64,000 nucleotides of DNA from Burkholderia sp. WSM2230 (GCF_000472445.1 NZ_AXAJ01000001.1:558643-622642), one strand, 5' to 3'. Counted from the first letter of the stretch, positions 28,797 through 37,565 are shown. Made by a program: numbers and translations. Notes: a model not told the origin generated them from the letters alone.

Positions 28797-29839
28797 GCCG
28801 CGCGGCGCAGCGTGCGCCCCTCTTGAGTGGATGGAAGGAACATGGTTGCAAGCGCATGCGCCACGCGCGCATGCAAAGCCGGATCGCTTGCGAGATGGCC
28901 GGCGCGCACGCATTCGACGCGGGCAGCCGGAACCGCGCGCGCGAAGCGCTGCAGGTTGGCCGGCGGACACACCGGATCGCGCGAGCCGTGTACCGCGGCA
29001 AGCCGTACGCCCGCTGCGGCGGCGTGCCGCGCGAGCGACAGCACGCGCGTTTCTCCAAGCCAGCAGCGATGCATCAGGTAATGCGCCTGAATGCGGTACT
29101 TGTCGACGAGCTTGCGCGTCTCCTTGCGCGAGTGTCTGGCCGGCAGGAGCTGGCGCCGCGTGTCCGCACTCGCAAGCACTGCGTTTTCATAGCCGCGCCA
29201 TGCGAGTGCGAGCGCGCGCTGTTGCGTCCCGCTCGCCAGGCCGGGTTGCAGCCGCGCGTGACAGCATGCGAGCAAAGCAGCGGGCCGCGTGCAATGCGCG
29301 GCGGCGCTCAGCTTTGTCCATGCGCGCGGCGCGCGCTTGCGTGAGCCGACGAACAGGCCGCGAACCTCGCGCATCGACGTGAGAAAGAGGCCGCGCAGGA
29401 CTACGCCGGTCACCGCTTGCGGATGCCGTCCCGCATAGGCGAGTGCGAGCGCCGCGCCCCATGATCCGCCGAGCACGCCCCAGCGCTCGATGCCGAGCCG
29501 CATGCGCACCGCTTCGATGTCTTCGATCAGCCGGTCGGTGCGGTTGCGGCGCACGCCGCCGCGCGGCGCCGAGTGCCCGGTTCCGCGTTGGTCGATCAAC
29601 ACCACCTTGAAGCGCGTGAGATCGAAAAGCCGCGTTGCCCCCGGCTGGCTGCCGCTGCCTGGTCCGCCGTGCAGAACGACGACCGGCACGCCGTCGGCGG
29701 CGCCCGCAACCGTGAAGGACACGCGGTGCGCGTCGCGGGTGCGCAGCGTACGGCTTTTCTGCGTCGGCATGCCCGGCGTTTGCGGTACGCCGTGCGACGA
29801 GCCGGACCCCGAGCGTGAGAATGTGCGCGCGCGTCTCAC
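28793..29839 (-). CDS. Alpha/beta hydrolase resembling proline iminopeptidase, embedded in the pqq string
   Basis: 348 aa from a GTG at 29839 that overlaps the cytochrome b561 stop (GTGA); an ATG at 29770 is the alternative. HGGPGSGSQPG is the oxyanion region, DQRGTGHSAP a family hallmark and GGSWGAAL the nucleophile elbow with Ser; the late histidine is in VRAGHLAS. These are typical of the Pip (S33) peptidases. Because it is coupled to both neighbours, it may trim PqqA or the PqqE product, a step for which several unrelated peptidases are used. That role is inference. Confidence 0.82.
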   Translation of the reverse strand: MRRARTFSRSGSGSSHGVPQTPGMPTQKSRTLRTRDAHRVSFTVAGAADGVPVVVLHGGPGSGSQPGATRLFDLTRFKVVLIDQRGTGHSAPRGGVRRNRTDRLIEDIEAVRMRLGIERWGVLGGSWGAALALAYAGRHPQAVTGVVLRGLFLTSMREVRGLFVGSRKRAPRAWTKLSAAAHCTRPAALLACCHARLQPGLASGTQQRALALAWRGYENAVLASADTRRQLLPARHSRKETRKLVDKYRIQAHYLMHRCWLGETRVLSLARHAAAAGVRLAAVHGSRDPVCPPANLQRFARAVPAARVECVRAGHLASDPALHARVAHALATMFLPSTQEGRTLRRAA

Positions 29840-30399
29840 GGCAGCATCCTCGCGAGCAGATTGTCGCGGTCGATCCACTGATGCTTCAGTGCGCCCGCCA
29901 CATGCAGCACGATGAGCGCGATCAGCACATATGCTGTCACCTCATGAATGCCGAAGAAAAGTTCGCGCAGGCCCGCATCGTCCCAGCCCCACTTCGGCAG
30001 AGGCAGGCCCCAGAAGCGCGTGCCATAGCGGTTGAACGACGAACCCAGATAGCCCGACACGGGCATCGCCACCATTGCTACGTATAAAAGGCCCTGCGTA
30101 GTGCGCGCGGCGGCGCGTTGCCACGGTCGCATCGGCGGCAGCGGCGGCCGGTGAAAGGCCACACGCGCCGCGATGCGCAGAAGCACCAGCAGGAAAACCG
30201 TCAGTCCGATGGATTTGTGAATGCTCAGAAGCGTCGCCTTTACCGGCAAACCCTTCGGCAGTCCGACCATATAGAGCCCGAGCGCAAGCAGGCCGATGAT
30301 GCCGAACGCAATTAGCCAGTGCAGCGCGATCAGCGAGCCGGCGTAGCGCGGCGTGGATGGGTCTGCGCTACGCGGTGCGGAAGTATGCGCGGTCGTCAT
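29836..30399 (-). CDS. Cytochrome b561 (membrane di-heme)
   Basis: 187 aa from the ATG at 30399 with GGGAGG upstream. Four membrane segments carry the histidine pairs of the family: LIALHWLIAFG, LLSIHKSIGLTVF, LFFGIHEVTAYVLIALIVLH. It would pass electrons between the quinone pool and periplasmic partners. Set between fhcC and the pqq genes, it may link a PQQ-dependent dehydrogenase or another periplasmic oxidation to the respiratory chain; this link is inference. Confidence 0.9.
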   Translation of the reverse strand: MTTAHTSAPRSADPSTPRYAGSLIALHWLIAFGIIGLLALGLYMVGLPKGLPVKATLLSIHKSIGLTVFLLVLLRIAARVAFHRPPLPPMRPWQRAAARTTQGLLYVAMVAMPVSGYLGSSFNRYGTRFWGLPLPKWGWDDAGLRELFFGIHEVTAYVLIALIVLHVAGALKHQWIDRDNLLARMLP

Positions 30400-30413
30400 C
30401 TCTGCCTCCCTGG

Positions 30414-31274
30414 TTAGCCCACCACGAGTATCTCGCCGCGCCCGTCGACGGCGGCGTCGCCTGTATAGCGGCGCGGCAGCGGAGCCGCGCGCCACTGCGA
30501 GAACGGCGCGATTTCGCCCGCAAGACTGCGCACGAGCAACGACCAGAACACGTCGAAGCCCCGGCCGCCGTCGGCGAAGGTCGGCGGCAGATAGGTGGGA
30601 CGCTGCGCAAGCAGCAGGGTTCCGCGTCTCATACCGTATGCATAATGCGCGCCCACTTTGCCGGCAATGCCGACGGTGCCCGCCACCAGCCGCGACGCCG
30701 CGAAGTCGCCGGCATTGCCGCCCACCAGCACGAGCCCGCGACGCATCCTGTCGGCAAGCCGCGCGCCCGCATTGCCGTGGATGCTCAGCGTGCCGCCCGT
30801 CATTCCCTCCATGTCGCCGGCCAGCGCGCCCGCTGCGAAATCGCCGCAATCGCCCGCCACCGTGAGGCGTCCGCCGCGCATTTCGCAGGCGGTGAAGTGG
30901 CCGGCGTCGCCGTCGATACGCAACACGCCGCCTGCCATCTGGAAGCCGCTCTGATTGCCCGCTGAGCCGCGCACGATCAAATGCCCTTGCGTCATGCGCG
31001 CGCCGAGACGGTCGAGCCAGGGGACGGCGTCTTCAATGACGAGCGCGGGCTGCATGTCCATCGCGTCCATCGCATCCGTCGCGTCCGACGCTGCATTGCC
31101 GCTGCGCGACACGTCGAACACATCGGCGACGACGCAACGATCGTTGCCCGCGGGCAGCGCGAGGCGCTCGATCTGTGCGACTGCAAGCGTCGCTAGCGAT
31201 GCGGGCAGCAGCGCCGATGCATCGACGCGAAAACCGGGCGCTGTGCGCACCCGCAACGTGGTCACGACGCTCAT
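30414..31274 (-). CDS. fhcC: Formyltransferase/hydrolase complex subunit C
   Basis: 286 aa. Beta-helical repeats with G-x-x-A/G-D/N pattern (GHLIVRGSAGNQSGFQMAGG, LTVAGDCGDFAAGALAG, LVLVGGNAGDFAASRLVAG) match FwdC/FhcC and the glutamate-synthase alpha C-terminal domain. Part of the Fhc complex that converts formyl-H4MPT to formate. Residues near 60-75 (SDATDAMDAMDM) come from a 9-bp repeat and look like a local insertion. ATGA overlap with fhcD. Confidence 0.94.
   Translation of the reverse strand: MSVVTTLRVRTAPGFRVDASALLPASLATLAVAQIERLALPAGNDRCVVADVFDVSRSGNAASDATDAMDAMDMQPALVIEDAVPWLDRLGARMTQGHLIVRGSAGNQSGFQMAGGVLRIDGDAGHFTACEMRGGRLTVAGDCGDFAAGALAGDMEGMTGGTLSIHGNAGARLADRMRRGLVLVGGNAGDFAASRLVAGTVGIAGKVGAHYAYGMRRGTLLLAQRPTYLPPTFADGGRGFDVFWSLLVRSLAGEIAPFSQWRAAPLPRRYTGDAAVDGRGEILVVG
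31054..31089 (-). repeat. 9-bp tandem repeat inside fhcC
   Basis: Four copies of about GCGTCCATC on the + strand, encoding Asp-Ala-Met/Thr triplets (DATDAMDAMDM). In frame. Confidence 0.6.
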
Positions 31275-32278
31275 GCGATGCTCCCACCGAGGCCGGCCGC
31301 CAGTTGCCGAAGATGGAAGTGATAGGGGCCGAGCTTGCCGCCGTAATTGCCGGCGGAGATGCGCAGCAGGCCGCCCGCGCGCCCGAGGGCCGCCGCAGCG
31401 ACAATGCCCGCCGTCATCGCCGCGCCGACGTCCGCTTCAGTGAGTCCGTCGATCACGATCTCGAGCACGCAGCCCACTTCGGAGCTGAGTTCGCTGCGCG
31501 CCGAGAGGCCGGTGAGTGTCGGGCAGAACGCGTCGTTGGTTGACGCGGTGGCGCCTTTGTACTTCGAGCCGACTTTCGATCCGGAACGCACGACGCCGCC
31601 CGGAAACGGCATGATCACGTTCGGCAGCCGGCGCATCGCGGCGACGGCGGCCTCCGCGGCGGCGAGCGCCGCGTCCATGTCGCGCGCGAGCAGGATCAGA
31701 TTGCCGCCGCCCACGGCCTTCACCGTGGGCGCGGTTTCTTCGCAGACGAACTCGCCGTCCATCACCGGCACGCGCCAGTAACGCGTGTCGCCCAGCATCT
31801 TCGCAATCTGCCAGCCGTCGCCGAAAAAGCGCAGGTTCTTGCCGAGCGGCGCGAGATCGGACAGCGGCGCGCGGCTCGTTTGCGGGTCGATGCCGCGATA
31901 CACAGCCGTAGTCGGACATGTGAGCACGCATTGCCCGACACGCCGTTCAATCTGCTTCGCCAGTTCCTTCGACGACACCGCGAACAGCAGCACCGCAACG
32001 CCAGGCCGGCCGTCCGGCGTTTGCTCGCGCTCGAGCGTGCATTCGACGCCGGCCTCGCAGCCGCAGCCGATCACCGAGGTCGCGAAGCCGGTCAGCGAGT
32101 GCGCGGCGTGCATCGCCCACGCCGCCGTATGCGCGGTGATGACGAGCCGCGTCGCCTTCATTGGAAACGCTTCCGCGAACGTGGCGTCGATCGTGGTGCC
32201 GTTGATCAGGAGGGGCGACGTGTCGATCATCGTGTGCGGGTCACCGTTCGGGGCAGCGATGTCAGCCATATGAGCCAT
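31271..32278 (-). CDS. fhcD: Formylmethanofuran:H4MPT formyltransferase subunit (Ftr)
   Basis: 335 aa from the ATG at 32278, one base after the fhcA stop; starts at 32269 or 32230 (MIDTSPLLING) are equally readable because the first codons are a repeated ATG-GCT-GAC/CAT unit. The conserved body starts LLINGTTIDATFAEAFPMKATR and includes MPFPGGVVRSGSKVGSKYKG. It moves the formyl group from H4MPT to the methanofuran analogue of the Fhc complex. Fourth-to-last of the fhcBADC series; coupled to fhcC. Confidence 0.94.
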   Translation of the reverse strand: MAHMADIAAPNGDPHTMIDTSPLLINGTTIDATFAEAFPMKATRLVITAHTAAWAMHAAHSLTGFATSVIGCGCEAGVECTLEREQTPDGRPGVAVLLFAVSSKELAKQIERRVGQCVLTCPTTAVYRGIDPQTSRAPLSDLAPLGKNLRFFGDGWQIAKMLGDTRYWRVPVMDGEFVCEETAPTVKAVGGGNLILLARDMDAALAAAEAAVAAMRRLPNVIMPFPGGVVRSGSKVGSKYKGATASTNDAFCPTLTGLSARSELSSEVGCVLEIVIDGLTEADVGAAMTAGIVAAAALGRAGGLLRISAGNYGGKLGPYHFHLRQLAAGLGGSIA

Positions 32279-32285
32279 GTCAGCC
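32259..32285 (-). repeat. 9-bp tandem repeat spanning the fhcA stop and fhcD start
   Basis: Three copies (ATGTCAGCC, ATATGAGCC, ATGTCAGCC on the + strand). They place closely spaced ATG codons at the fhcD 5' end (MADMAHMAD). Confidence 0.6.
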
Positions 32286-33980
32286 GTGCGCGAAACATTC
32301 GACGGGCAGGAGCCTGCCGCCGCGGCAGCAGTTGCAGACCTCGTCGTCGCTGATCGCGGCGTGCGCGAAGTTGCTCGCGAGATTCGCTTCGCTGTACGCG
32401 CGCACGCGCTTCTCGATGCCTCGGTCGAACTCGGGCGAGACGAAGTGAATGCCGCCCGTCGGCGTCGAGACGAGCGTGCCGTCGCGCGCCACCAGATGGC
32501 CGTCCTTGAACACATACGCGGGCGACGTGAACATCCGCTCGCGGTCGGGATCGTCGCGATACACGGCGATGTCCGCCGCCGCGCCCACGCCCAGATGGCC
32601 GCGGTCGCGCAGGCCGAGCAGACGCGCCGGTCCCGCGCGCGTGATGATCGCGATCTCGTACAGCGAGAACTCGCGCGTCAATTGCGGCAATGCACTCGCC
32701 ACCTGTGCGTCGGCATGCAGCTTTGCGAGCTGCTCGTCGCGAAACGATTTGTCCATCAGCAGACGAATCAGATGCGGGTAGCTCGTGAACGGGCCGCCGT
32801 TCGGATGATCGGTGGTCATCGCGACGCGCCATGGGTCGTCCACCAGCAGAAAAATTTCTAGCCCGATGATCCACTGCAACGCATTCACATAACTCTGCTC
32901 GCGATAGCGGAACGGCACGACGCCGCAGCCCGCGTCGCATTCGATATCGCCGAGCACCCACTTGTGCGGCCGCGCGAACGGCGCATTGCGGAACTGCATC
33001 ATGGTGTCGCCTGAAGCGGTGACGGTCTGTCCGAAGATGATCTGGCCGACGTCGATCGACACATTCGGCCGCGCGTTCACGGCTTCCGCGATGCGCCGCG
33101 CGCCCGACGAAAACTTGAGCGGCCCCTCGGTGCCGTAGCTGTGAAACTGGATATGCGTGAGATGGACGGGCAAGCCGTCGGCGGCGTCCATGGTCGCGAT
33201 GGTCGAATCGATGTTGCCCGGCACGCCGAGATTGCTCGCGTGCACATGCAGCGGATGCGGCACGCGCAGCTCGGTGAGCGCGCGCGTCAGCGTGTGCAGC
33301 ACCTCGCGCGGCGTGATGCCGTAGTGAGCGTGCGGTTCGTCGACATCGAGCGAGCGCTGGTTGAACTTGAACGCCGAGATGCCGCCCGGGTTCACCACCT
33401 TCACGCCGAGCGCCTTGCTCGCATGAATCGTCCAGCCGACGTAGTCGCGCAGACGCTCGAAGTCGTCGCGCGCGGCGAGCATTTGCAGGAAGAGCTCATC
33501 ATTGCCGAGCATCACGTACGCGCCGTGATCGATGATCGGCGTGTCGCCCATTTCGAGGTGCGTATGGCGAGCGTTGGACGCAATCATCGCCGGTTCGAAC
33601 GCCGCCGTGTAGCCCATTTCGGCGTAGCGGTAGCCGGTTGCGAGCGTGCCCGGCGTGCAGACGCCGCAAGAGGGTAGGCGCAGATAGCGGCCGTTCGGAT
33701 CCTGCACGGATTCGTAAGCCGCGTCGCGCACCGGATCGTCGCGATGGTCTTCGGGCAACAGCAGCCGCGACAGATTCGTCTTGCCGCCGCCAATATGCGA
33801 ATGCATGTCGATGCCGCCCGCCATCACGATCATGCCGGAGGCGTCGTACTCGCAATCCGCCGGAACATTCGCGGGGACGTCGACGATGCGGCCGTCGCGG
33901 ATCGCGAGGTCGCGGCGCTCGCCGTCGACGTTATTGGCCGGGTCGAAGATGGTGCCGCCTTTGAGCCGGATGAGCGTCAT
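32280..33980 (-). CDS. fhcA: Formyltransferase/hydrolase complex subunit A (amidohydrolase fold)
   Basis: 566 aa. The metal-binding amidohydrolase motif is GGIDMHSHIGGGKTN, with FEPAMIASNARHTHLEM and HPLHVHASNLGVPG further on, and MTTDHPNGGPFTSYPHLIRLL near residue 395, as in FwdA/FhcA. It hydrolyses the formyl-methanofuran-type intermediate to formate. The C-terminus has CNCCRGGRLL, a cysteine cluster. Overlaps the fhcB stop by ATGA. Confidence 0.96.
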   Translation of the reverse strand: MTLIRLKGGTIFDPANNVDGERRDLAIRDGRIVDVPANVPADCEYDASGMIVMAGGIDMHSHIGGGKTNLSRLLLPEDHRDDPVRDAAYESVQDPNGRYLRLPSCGVCTPGTLATGYRYAEMGYTAAFEPAMIASNARHTHLEMGDTPIIDHGAYVMLGNDELFLQMLAARDDFERLRDYVGWTIHASKALGVKVVNPGGISAFKFNQRSLDVDEPHAHYGITPREVLHTLTRALTELRVPHPLHVHASNLGVPGNIDSTIATMDAADGLPVHLTHIQFHSYGTEGPLKFSSGARRIAEAVNARPNVSIDVGQIIFGQTVTASGDTMMQFRNAPFARPHKWVLGDIECDAGCGVVPFRYREQSYVNALQWIIGLEIFLLVDDPWRVAMTTDHPNGGPFTSYPHLIRLLMDKSFRDEQLAKLHADAQVASALPQLTREFSLYEIAIITRAGPARLLGLRDRGHLGVGAAADIAVYRDDPDRERMFTSPAYVFKDGHLVARDGTLVSTPTGGIHFVSPEFDRGIEKRVRAYSEANLASNFAHAAISDDEVCNCCRGGRLLPVECFAHG

Positions 33981-35425
33981 GGCCGCGCCTGCGGGGAAGA
34001 GGCGGACGGAGTGGCTGGCTGGATGTCCGGCCCGGCATCACTTCCAGGCGCGCAGAGCAGCGCCGCAAGTTGCGCGGCGACCGTCGCCACTGACGGAATC
34101 CCGGTGCCGCGCGCGGCCGCGAGCGGCATCACCACCGAACTGTCGACCCTGAACAGATGTCCGCCGCTGTCGACACCGGGCGTCGCAACCGGAATGAACA
34201 CGGTGTCTTTACCGCGTGCCGCCGCCATTTGCGCCAGAGCCGGGTGGCCGAGCACGATGGCCGGCACATCGTCGGCAAGCGCTTGCGGCCACGCGGGCGG
34301 CGCGAAACTCGCGACCCACAGCAGCGCGTCGATCTCGCCGTCAGCGAGCAGGCTTTCGGTGCGATAGCGATATGGATCGTAATCGAGCGGCGCGCTGCCC
34401 GCCCTGCGCGCCGGCCCCGACACGCGAGTGCGAAGCGGCAATCCCGACAGCCAGGTCACCGTCTGATTGACGGTCAATGCGCCGTCATCGCCGCCGAGCG
34501 CGAGGCCGCCCGCGCGCGCGCTCAGATTCGACGCCTTGACGATGCGGTTCAACGCTTCAATCAGCAGTGCCGCATGCGGGGCCGGCAACGCAGCGGGCTC
34601 GTAGACGAGCACTGTGTAGCGCGCTGCGTCGATGCGAGCCTGAAGCGCCTGCAATACGGCAAGCGTCTCTTTCACCTCCGCTGCATTGGCCACGTCCTGA
34701 TGCAACGCGGTCGGCGGACGCCTGTCGCTGATCGTGGACCACAGCGCGAGCGTATCGAACGGATCGAACGCATCGGCGTCGGCGAGAATCGATTCGACAC
34801 GCACGTTCTCAAGGCGGCTTGCCGCCGGATCCGCTTCGCAGCCGATGAACACGAGTTCGCGCGGCGTCGGCATTCCTTCAACCGTGCGTGTGAAAAAGCG
34901 CGGATAGCGCCGCGACGGCTGACAGCCGAAAAACAGCAACAGATCCGCCCGCGAGCGCACTTCGGAAAGCGTCGTAAAAAACGAGCCGCGGTCCTGAAGC
35001 GCAAGCGTCGCCGCGCTCAGCGCGTCGCCATGCTGGTGATCGAGGATCGCGCCGCAGCCCGCGGCCAGCGTGTACAGCGCGCGAGCGCCGGCCACGTCGG
35101 TGGCGAGGCCGCCGAACAAAGGCCGCCGCGCCGTCGAAAGAATATGCGCGGCCCGCGCGAGCGCCGCGTCGAAGTCCGCGTCGTGTCCGTCGATGCTCGC
35201 ACGGCATCGCGCATCGTCAGCGCCATAACAGGCGAGCGCTTGCATGAGGCGCGGGCAGTCGGTGTTCTGCGCGACAAGCGTGGCGTCGCCATGCGACTCC
35301 ATTGCAAGGTCATCGCAGAGCAGCGGGCAGAACGGGCAGGTCCAGTCGCGTGCGATCGACGAGGCGGGCGCGTGGGCCGCGCCCGAGGGGCTGGTCGTCG
35401 ACGGATCGGTGGGCGAGAGGTGCAT
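33977..35425 (-). CDS. fhcB: Formyltransferase/hydrolase complex subunit B
   Basis: 482 aa if it starts at 35425 (MHLSPTDPS); ATGs at 35449 and 35467 are in frame and none has a clear ribosome site, so the start is uncertain. The conserved part begins WTCPFCPLLCDDLAMES. Related to the molybdopterin-binding FwdB of methanogens; the bacterial form lost the metal cofactor and acts as a structural or methylofuran-binding part. First gene of the fhc-pqq string, 291 bp downstream of the HisA-like gene. Confidence 0.9.
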   Translation of the reverse strand: MHLSPTDPSTTSPSGAAHAPASSIARDWTCPFCPLLCDDLAMESHGDATLVAQNTDCPRLMQALACYGADDARCRASIDGHDADFDAALARAAHILSTARRPLFGGLATDVAGARALYTLAAGCGAILDHQHGDALSAATLALQDRGSFFTTLSEVRSRADLLLFFGCQPSRRYPRFFTRTVEGMPTPRELVFIGCEADPAASRLENVRVESILADADAFDPFDTLALWSTISDRRPPTALHQDVANAAEVKETLAVLQALQARIDAARYTVLVYEPAALPAPHAALLIEALNRIVKASNLSARAGGLALGGDDGALTVNQTVTWLSGLPLRTRVSGPARRAGSAPLDYDPYRYRTESLLADGEIDALLWVASFAPPAWPQALADDVPAIVLGHPALAQMAAARGKDTVFIPVATPGVDSGGHLFRVDSSVVMPLAAARGTGIPSVATVAAQLAALLCAPGSDAGPDIQPATPSASSPQARP

Positions 35426-35479
35426 GGGCCGACTTTTAGCAAGCTCCATGCCGATGCGTTTCGTCATGCCGCGACAGCG

Positions 35480-35493
35480 TGCGTTGCAACGCA
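35480..35493. promoter_or_regulatory. Perfect 14-bp palindrome before fhcB
   Basis: TGCGTTGCAACGCA, 55 bp before the preferred fhcB start. Could be an operator for the fhc-pqq string. No promoter boxes are convincing in the 291-bp gap. Confidence 0.35.
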
Positions 35494-35716
35494 TCGCGTA
35501 TGTCATGTCCCACTTAAACCATCGCATGGCCGGGGCATCGCGCGGCTGGCCACATTCACGGTACGCCGCGCTATTGCGTCACTCTGGCGCAACGCACAGG
35601 TTGTGTGTCGTTCTGGAGCAGAGTGTCACCCGCGGCTCGTCAAAGCGCGATAAAGCTTGCCGATTGTTTACCGCCACACCCTTTCCGCCGATTGGCATAG
35701 AACTTGTTTTGCTGCC

Positions 35717-36463
35717 CTACGTCGACGCGGCGAGCGGCATGCCGATGCGGCGGTCGTGCAGCGCGGATGCGACAAGCCACGCACCGGCGCCCGTGCGAGC
35801 CGCGGCCGCCATGTCGTCGCGGTCGCGAATGCCGCCGGCGCCGATCACCTCCGTACCGGCAGGAGCGTCCGCACGGATGCGTTCGAAGGTGGCGAGATCC
35901 GGGCCGTCGTAGCTGCCGACCTGATCGAGCGTCATCGCGATGACTCTGCGCGGCCACCAGGAGCGCGCGGGCTGTGGGCCTTCGCGAACGGCAGCAGCGC
36001 CGAGCAGCTGGCCGGCGCGGTGGTCGAGCGAGAGGATCGGCGCGAACCCGTCTGCTTCGGCGGCGCGCAGTGCACGAATGTCTTGCAGTGATTCCGTGCC
36101 GAACACCGGCACGAGCGTCGCGGCAAACTGCGGCTTGGGCTGGCCGCTTGCGTCGATGCGCGCGAACAGCGCAAGCATCGACGCGCAGTCGGCATAACCC
36201 GCGTCGAGCCAGATGTCGATGCCGGGCAGCGCGGCGCGCAACGCGGCAAGCGTCTCGACGTGAGCGCGCTGCTGAAGGATCGCGCCGAGGTCGGCTATAT
36301 AGAGCGTGCGCGCGCCGCTTGCAGCAAGCAGCGCGCGGGCGATGTCAAGCGGCTCGCTGGTGGCGGCCAGCGACGAACGTATTGGCAGATAGGCGGTCCG
36401 TTCGCCGCGCACCGCGCGCACGACGTAGCCGTCGAGCAGATCGAGAACCGGTATCACCTGCAT
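35717..36463 (-). CDS. HisA-like TIM-barrel protein of the H4MPT cluster
   Basis: 248 aa from the ATG at 36463 (MQVIPVLDLLDGYVVRAVRG), with AAAGGA upstream. HisA/HisF features: VIPVLDLL at strand 1, LYIADLGAI, IWLDAGYADC, LDHRAGQLLG and VIGAGGIRDRDDM. Such proteins recur in bacterial methanopterin gene clusters and are thought to serve cofactor synthesis, not histidine synthesis. It is divergent from the ATP-grasp gene with only 13 bp between start codons. Confidence 0.82.
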   Translation of the reverse strand: MQVIPVLDLLDGYVVRAVRGERTAYLPIRSSLAATSEPLDIARALLAASGARTLYIADLGAILQQRAHVETLAALRAALPGIDIWLDAGYADCASMLALFARIDASGQPKPQFAATLVPVFGTESLQDIRALRAAEADGFAPILSLDHRAGQLLGAAAVREGPQPARSWWPRRVIAMTLDQVGSYDGPDLATFERIRADAPAGTEVIGAGGIRDRDDMAAAARTGAGAWLVASALHDRRIGMPLAAST

Positions 36464-36476
36464 AGGGGCGCATCCT

Positions 36477-37565
36477 TTGACCAAGATCTTTGTCTTCGAG
36501 TATCTCACCGGCGGCGGTATCGACCCCGCGCTGGCCGGTGCCGCGAGCCTCGCGGACCTGAGCGCGTTGGTCGTCGAAGGCCGCGTGATGCGCGATGCAC
36601 TGGCCGCGGACCTGCGCAAGCTCGACGGTGTGCAGGTGAGCATTGCGAGCTCGCGCTTCGAAACTGTGGACCCCGCGCTCGCTCATTGTATGGCTGCGCC
36701 GGGCGAATCGATGACGGCCTTCGTCGCGCGTGCGGCCCGCGAGCACGACTACGCGTGGATCATCGCGCCCGAGTGCGACGGTTTGCTGCTGCATCTGTAC
36801 GACGCGGTCGGCGCGGCGCGCTGGCTCGGCTGCGCGAAGGAAGCGATCCGGGTCGCGTCGAGCAAGAGCGCGACCGCCGCGTGCCTCGCGGCACACGGCA
36901 TTGCGACGACGCCGGCCATCGAGCCAGGCGAGGCGGCTGAACACGCGGGCAGCAAGTGGGTCGTCAAACCGGACGACGGCGCCGGCGGACTCGACACCTT
37001 CGTGTTCGACGACTTCACCCAGGCTTGCGCCGAATACGACGCGCGCGCGGCCGCGGCGCGCAATCCGGTGCTGCAGGAGTGGGTGGACGGCGAGCCGCTG
37101 AGCCTTTCGCTGATCTGCGACGGCGCGCGCGTCGAACTCGTCAGCATCAACCGGCAGCGCATTGGTCTGCGCGAGAGCAAGGCGCCGGGGCAGCACGCGA
37201 GCATCGTCGAATTCGACGGCGTGACGGTCAATCAGATCGACGCGGCCAGCGACGAAGGCAACGCGCTGCGCGAACTCGCGGAGCGCGTCGCGAAGGCGAT
37301 ACCGGGGTTGCGCGGCTTTGCCGGGATCGACGTGGTGTGGCATCCGTCGCGCGGACCTGTCGTGATTGAAGTCAATCCGCGCCTGACCGTGGCTTATGCG
37401 GGGCTGACGGCCGCGCTTGGGCGCAATCTGTCGGCGGCATTGCTGGCGGCGCATGGCGTGCGGATTCACGCGCACGAGTCCAGCGAAACAAATGCATTGA
37501 GTGAGGCGGCCCCAGCTACCGCGGGCTCGTTCGACGCTCACTCTGTTTGCGGAGCACAGCCATGA
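36477..37565 (+). CDS. ATP-grasp ligase of the H4MPT cluster
   Basis: 362 aa from a TTG start with AGGGG eight bases upstream; no ATG fits, and the similarity begins at once (TKIFVFEYLTGGGIDP). ATP-grasp features: KWVVKPDDGAGGLDTFVFDD (ATP-binding loop), VLQEWVDGEPLSLSLICDG and VVIEVNPRLTVAYAGL (metal-binding Glu/Asn). The family is linked to H4MPT synthesis and would join an amine or amino acid to a pterin or furan intermediate. Stop overlaps the next gene (ATGA). Confidence 0.85.
   Translation: MTKIFVFEYLTGGGIDPALAGAASLADLSALVVEGRVMRDALAADLRKLDGVQVSIASSRFETVDPALAHCMAAPGESMTAFVARAAREHDYAWIIAPECDGLLLHLYDAVGAARWLGCAKEAIRVASSKSATAACLAAHGIATTPAIEPGEAAEHAGSKWVVKPDDGAGGLDTFVFDDFTQACAEYDARAAAARNPVLQEWVDGEPLSLSLICDGARVELVSINRQRIGLRESKAPGQHASIVEFDGVTVNQIDAASDEGNALRELAERVAKAIPGLRGFAGIDVVWHPSRGPVVIEVNPRLTVAYAGLTAALGRNLSAALLAAHGVRIHAHESSETNALSEAAPATAGSFDAHSVCGAQP

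Noticed and set aside
29836..30849. Longer 337-aa frame for cytochrome b561
   Set aside because: The upstream part overlaps fhcC in another frame and is Arg-rich; the ATG at 30399 has a strong ribosome site and begins the conserved protein.
34157..35653. Long + strand frame opposite fhcB
   Set aside because: Mirror of fhcB with Arg-rich composition; no ribosome site or family.
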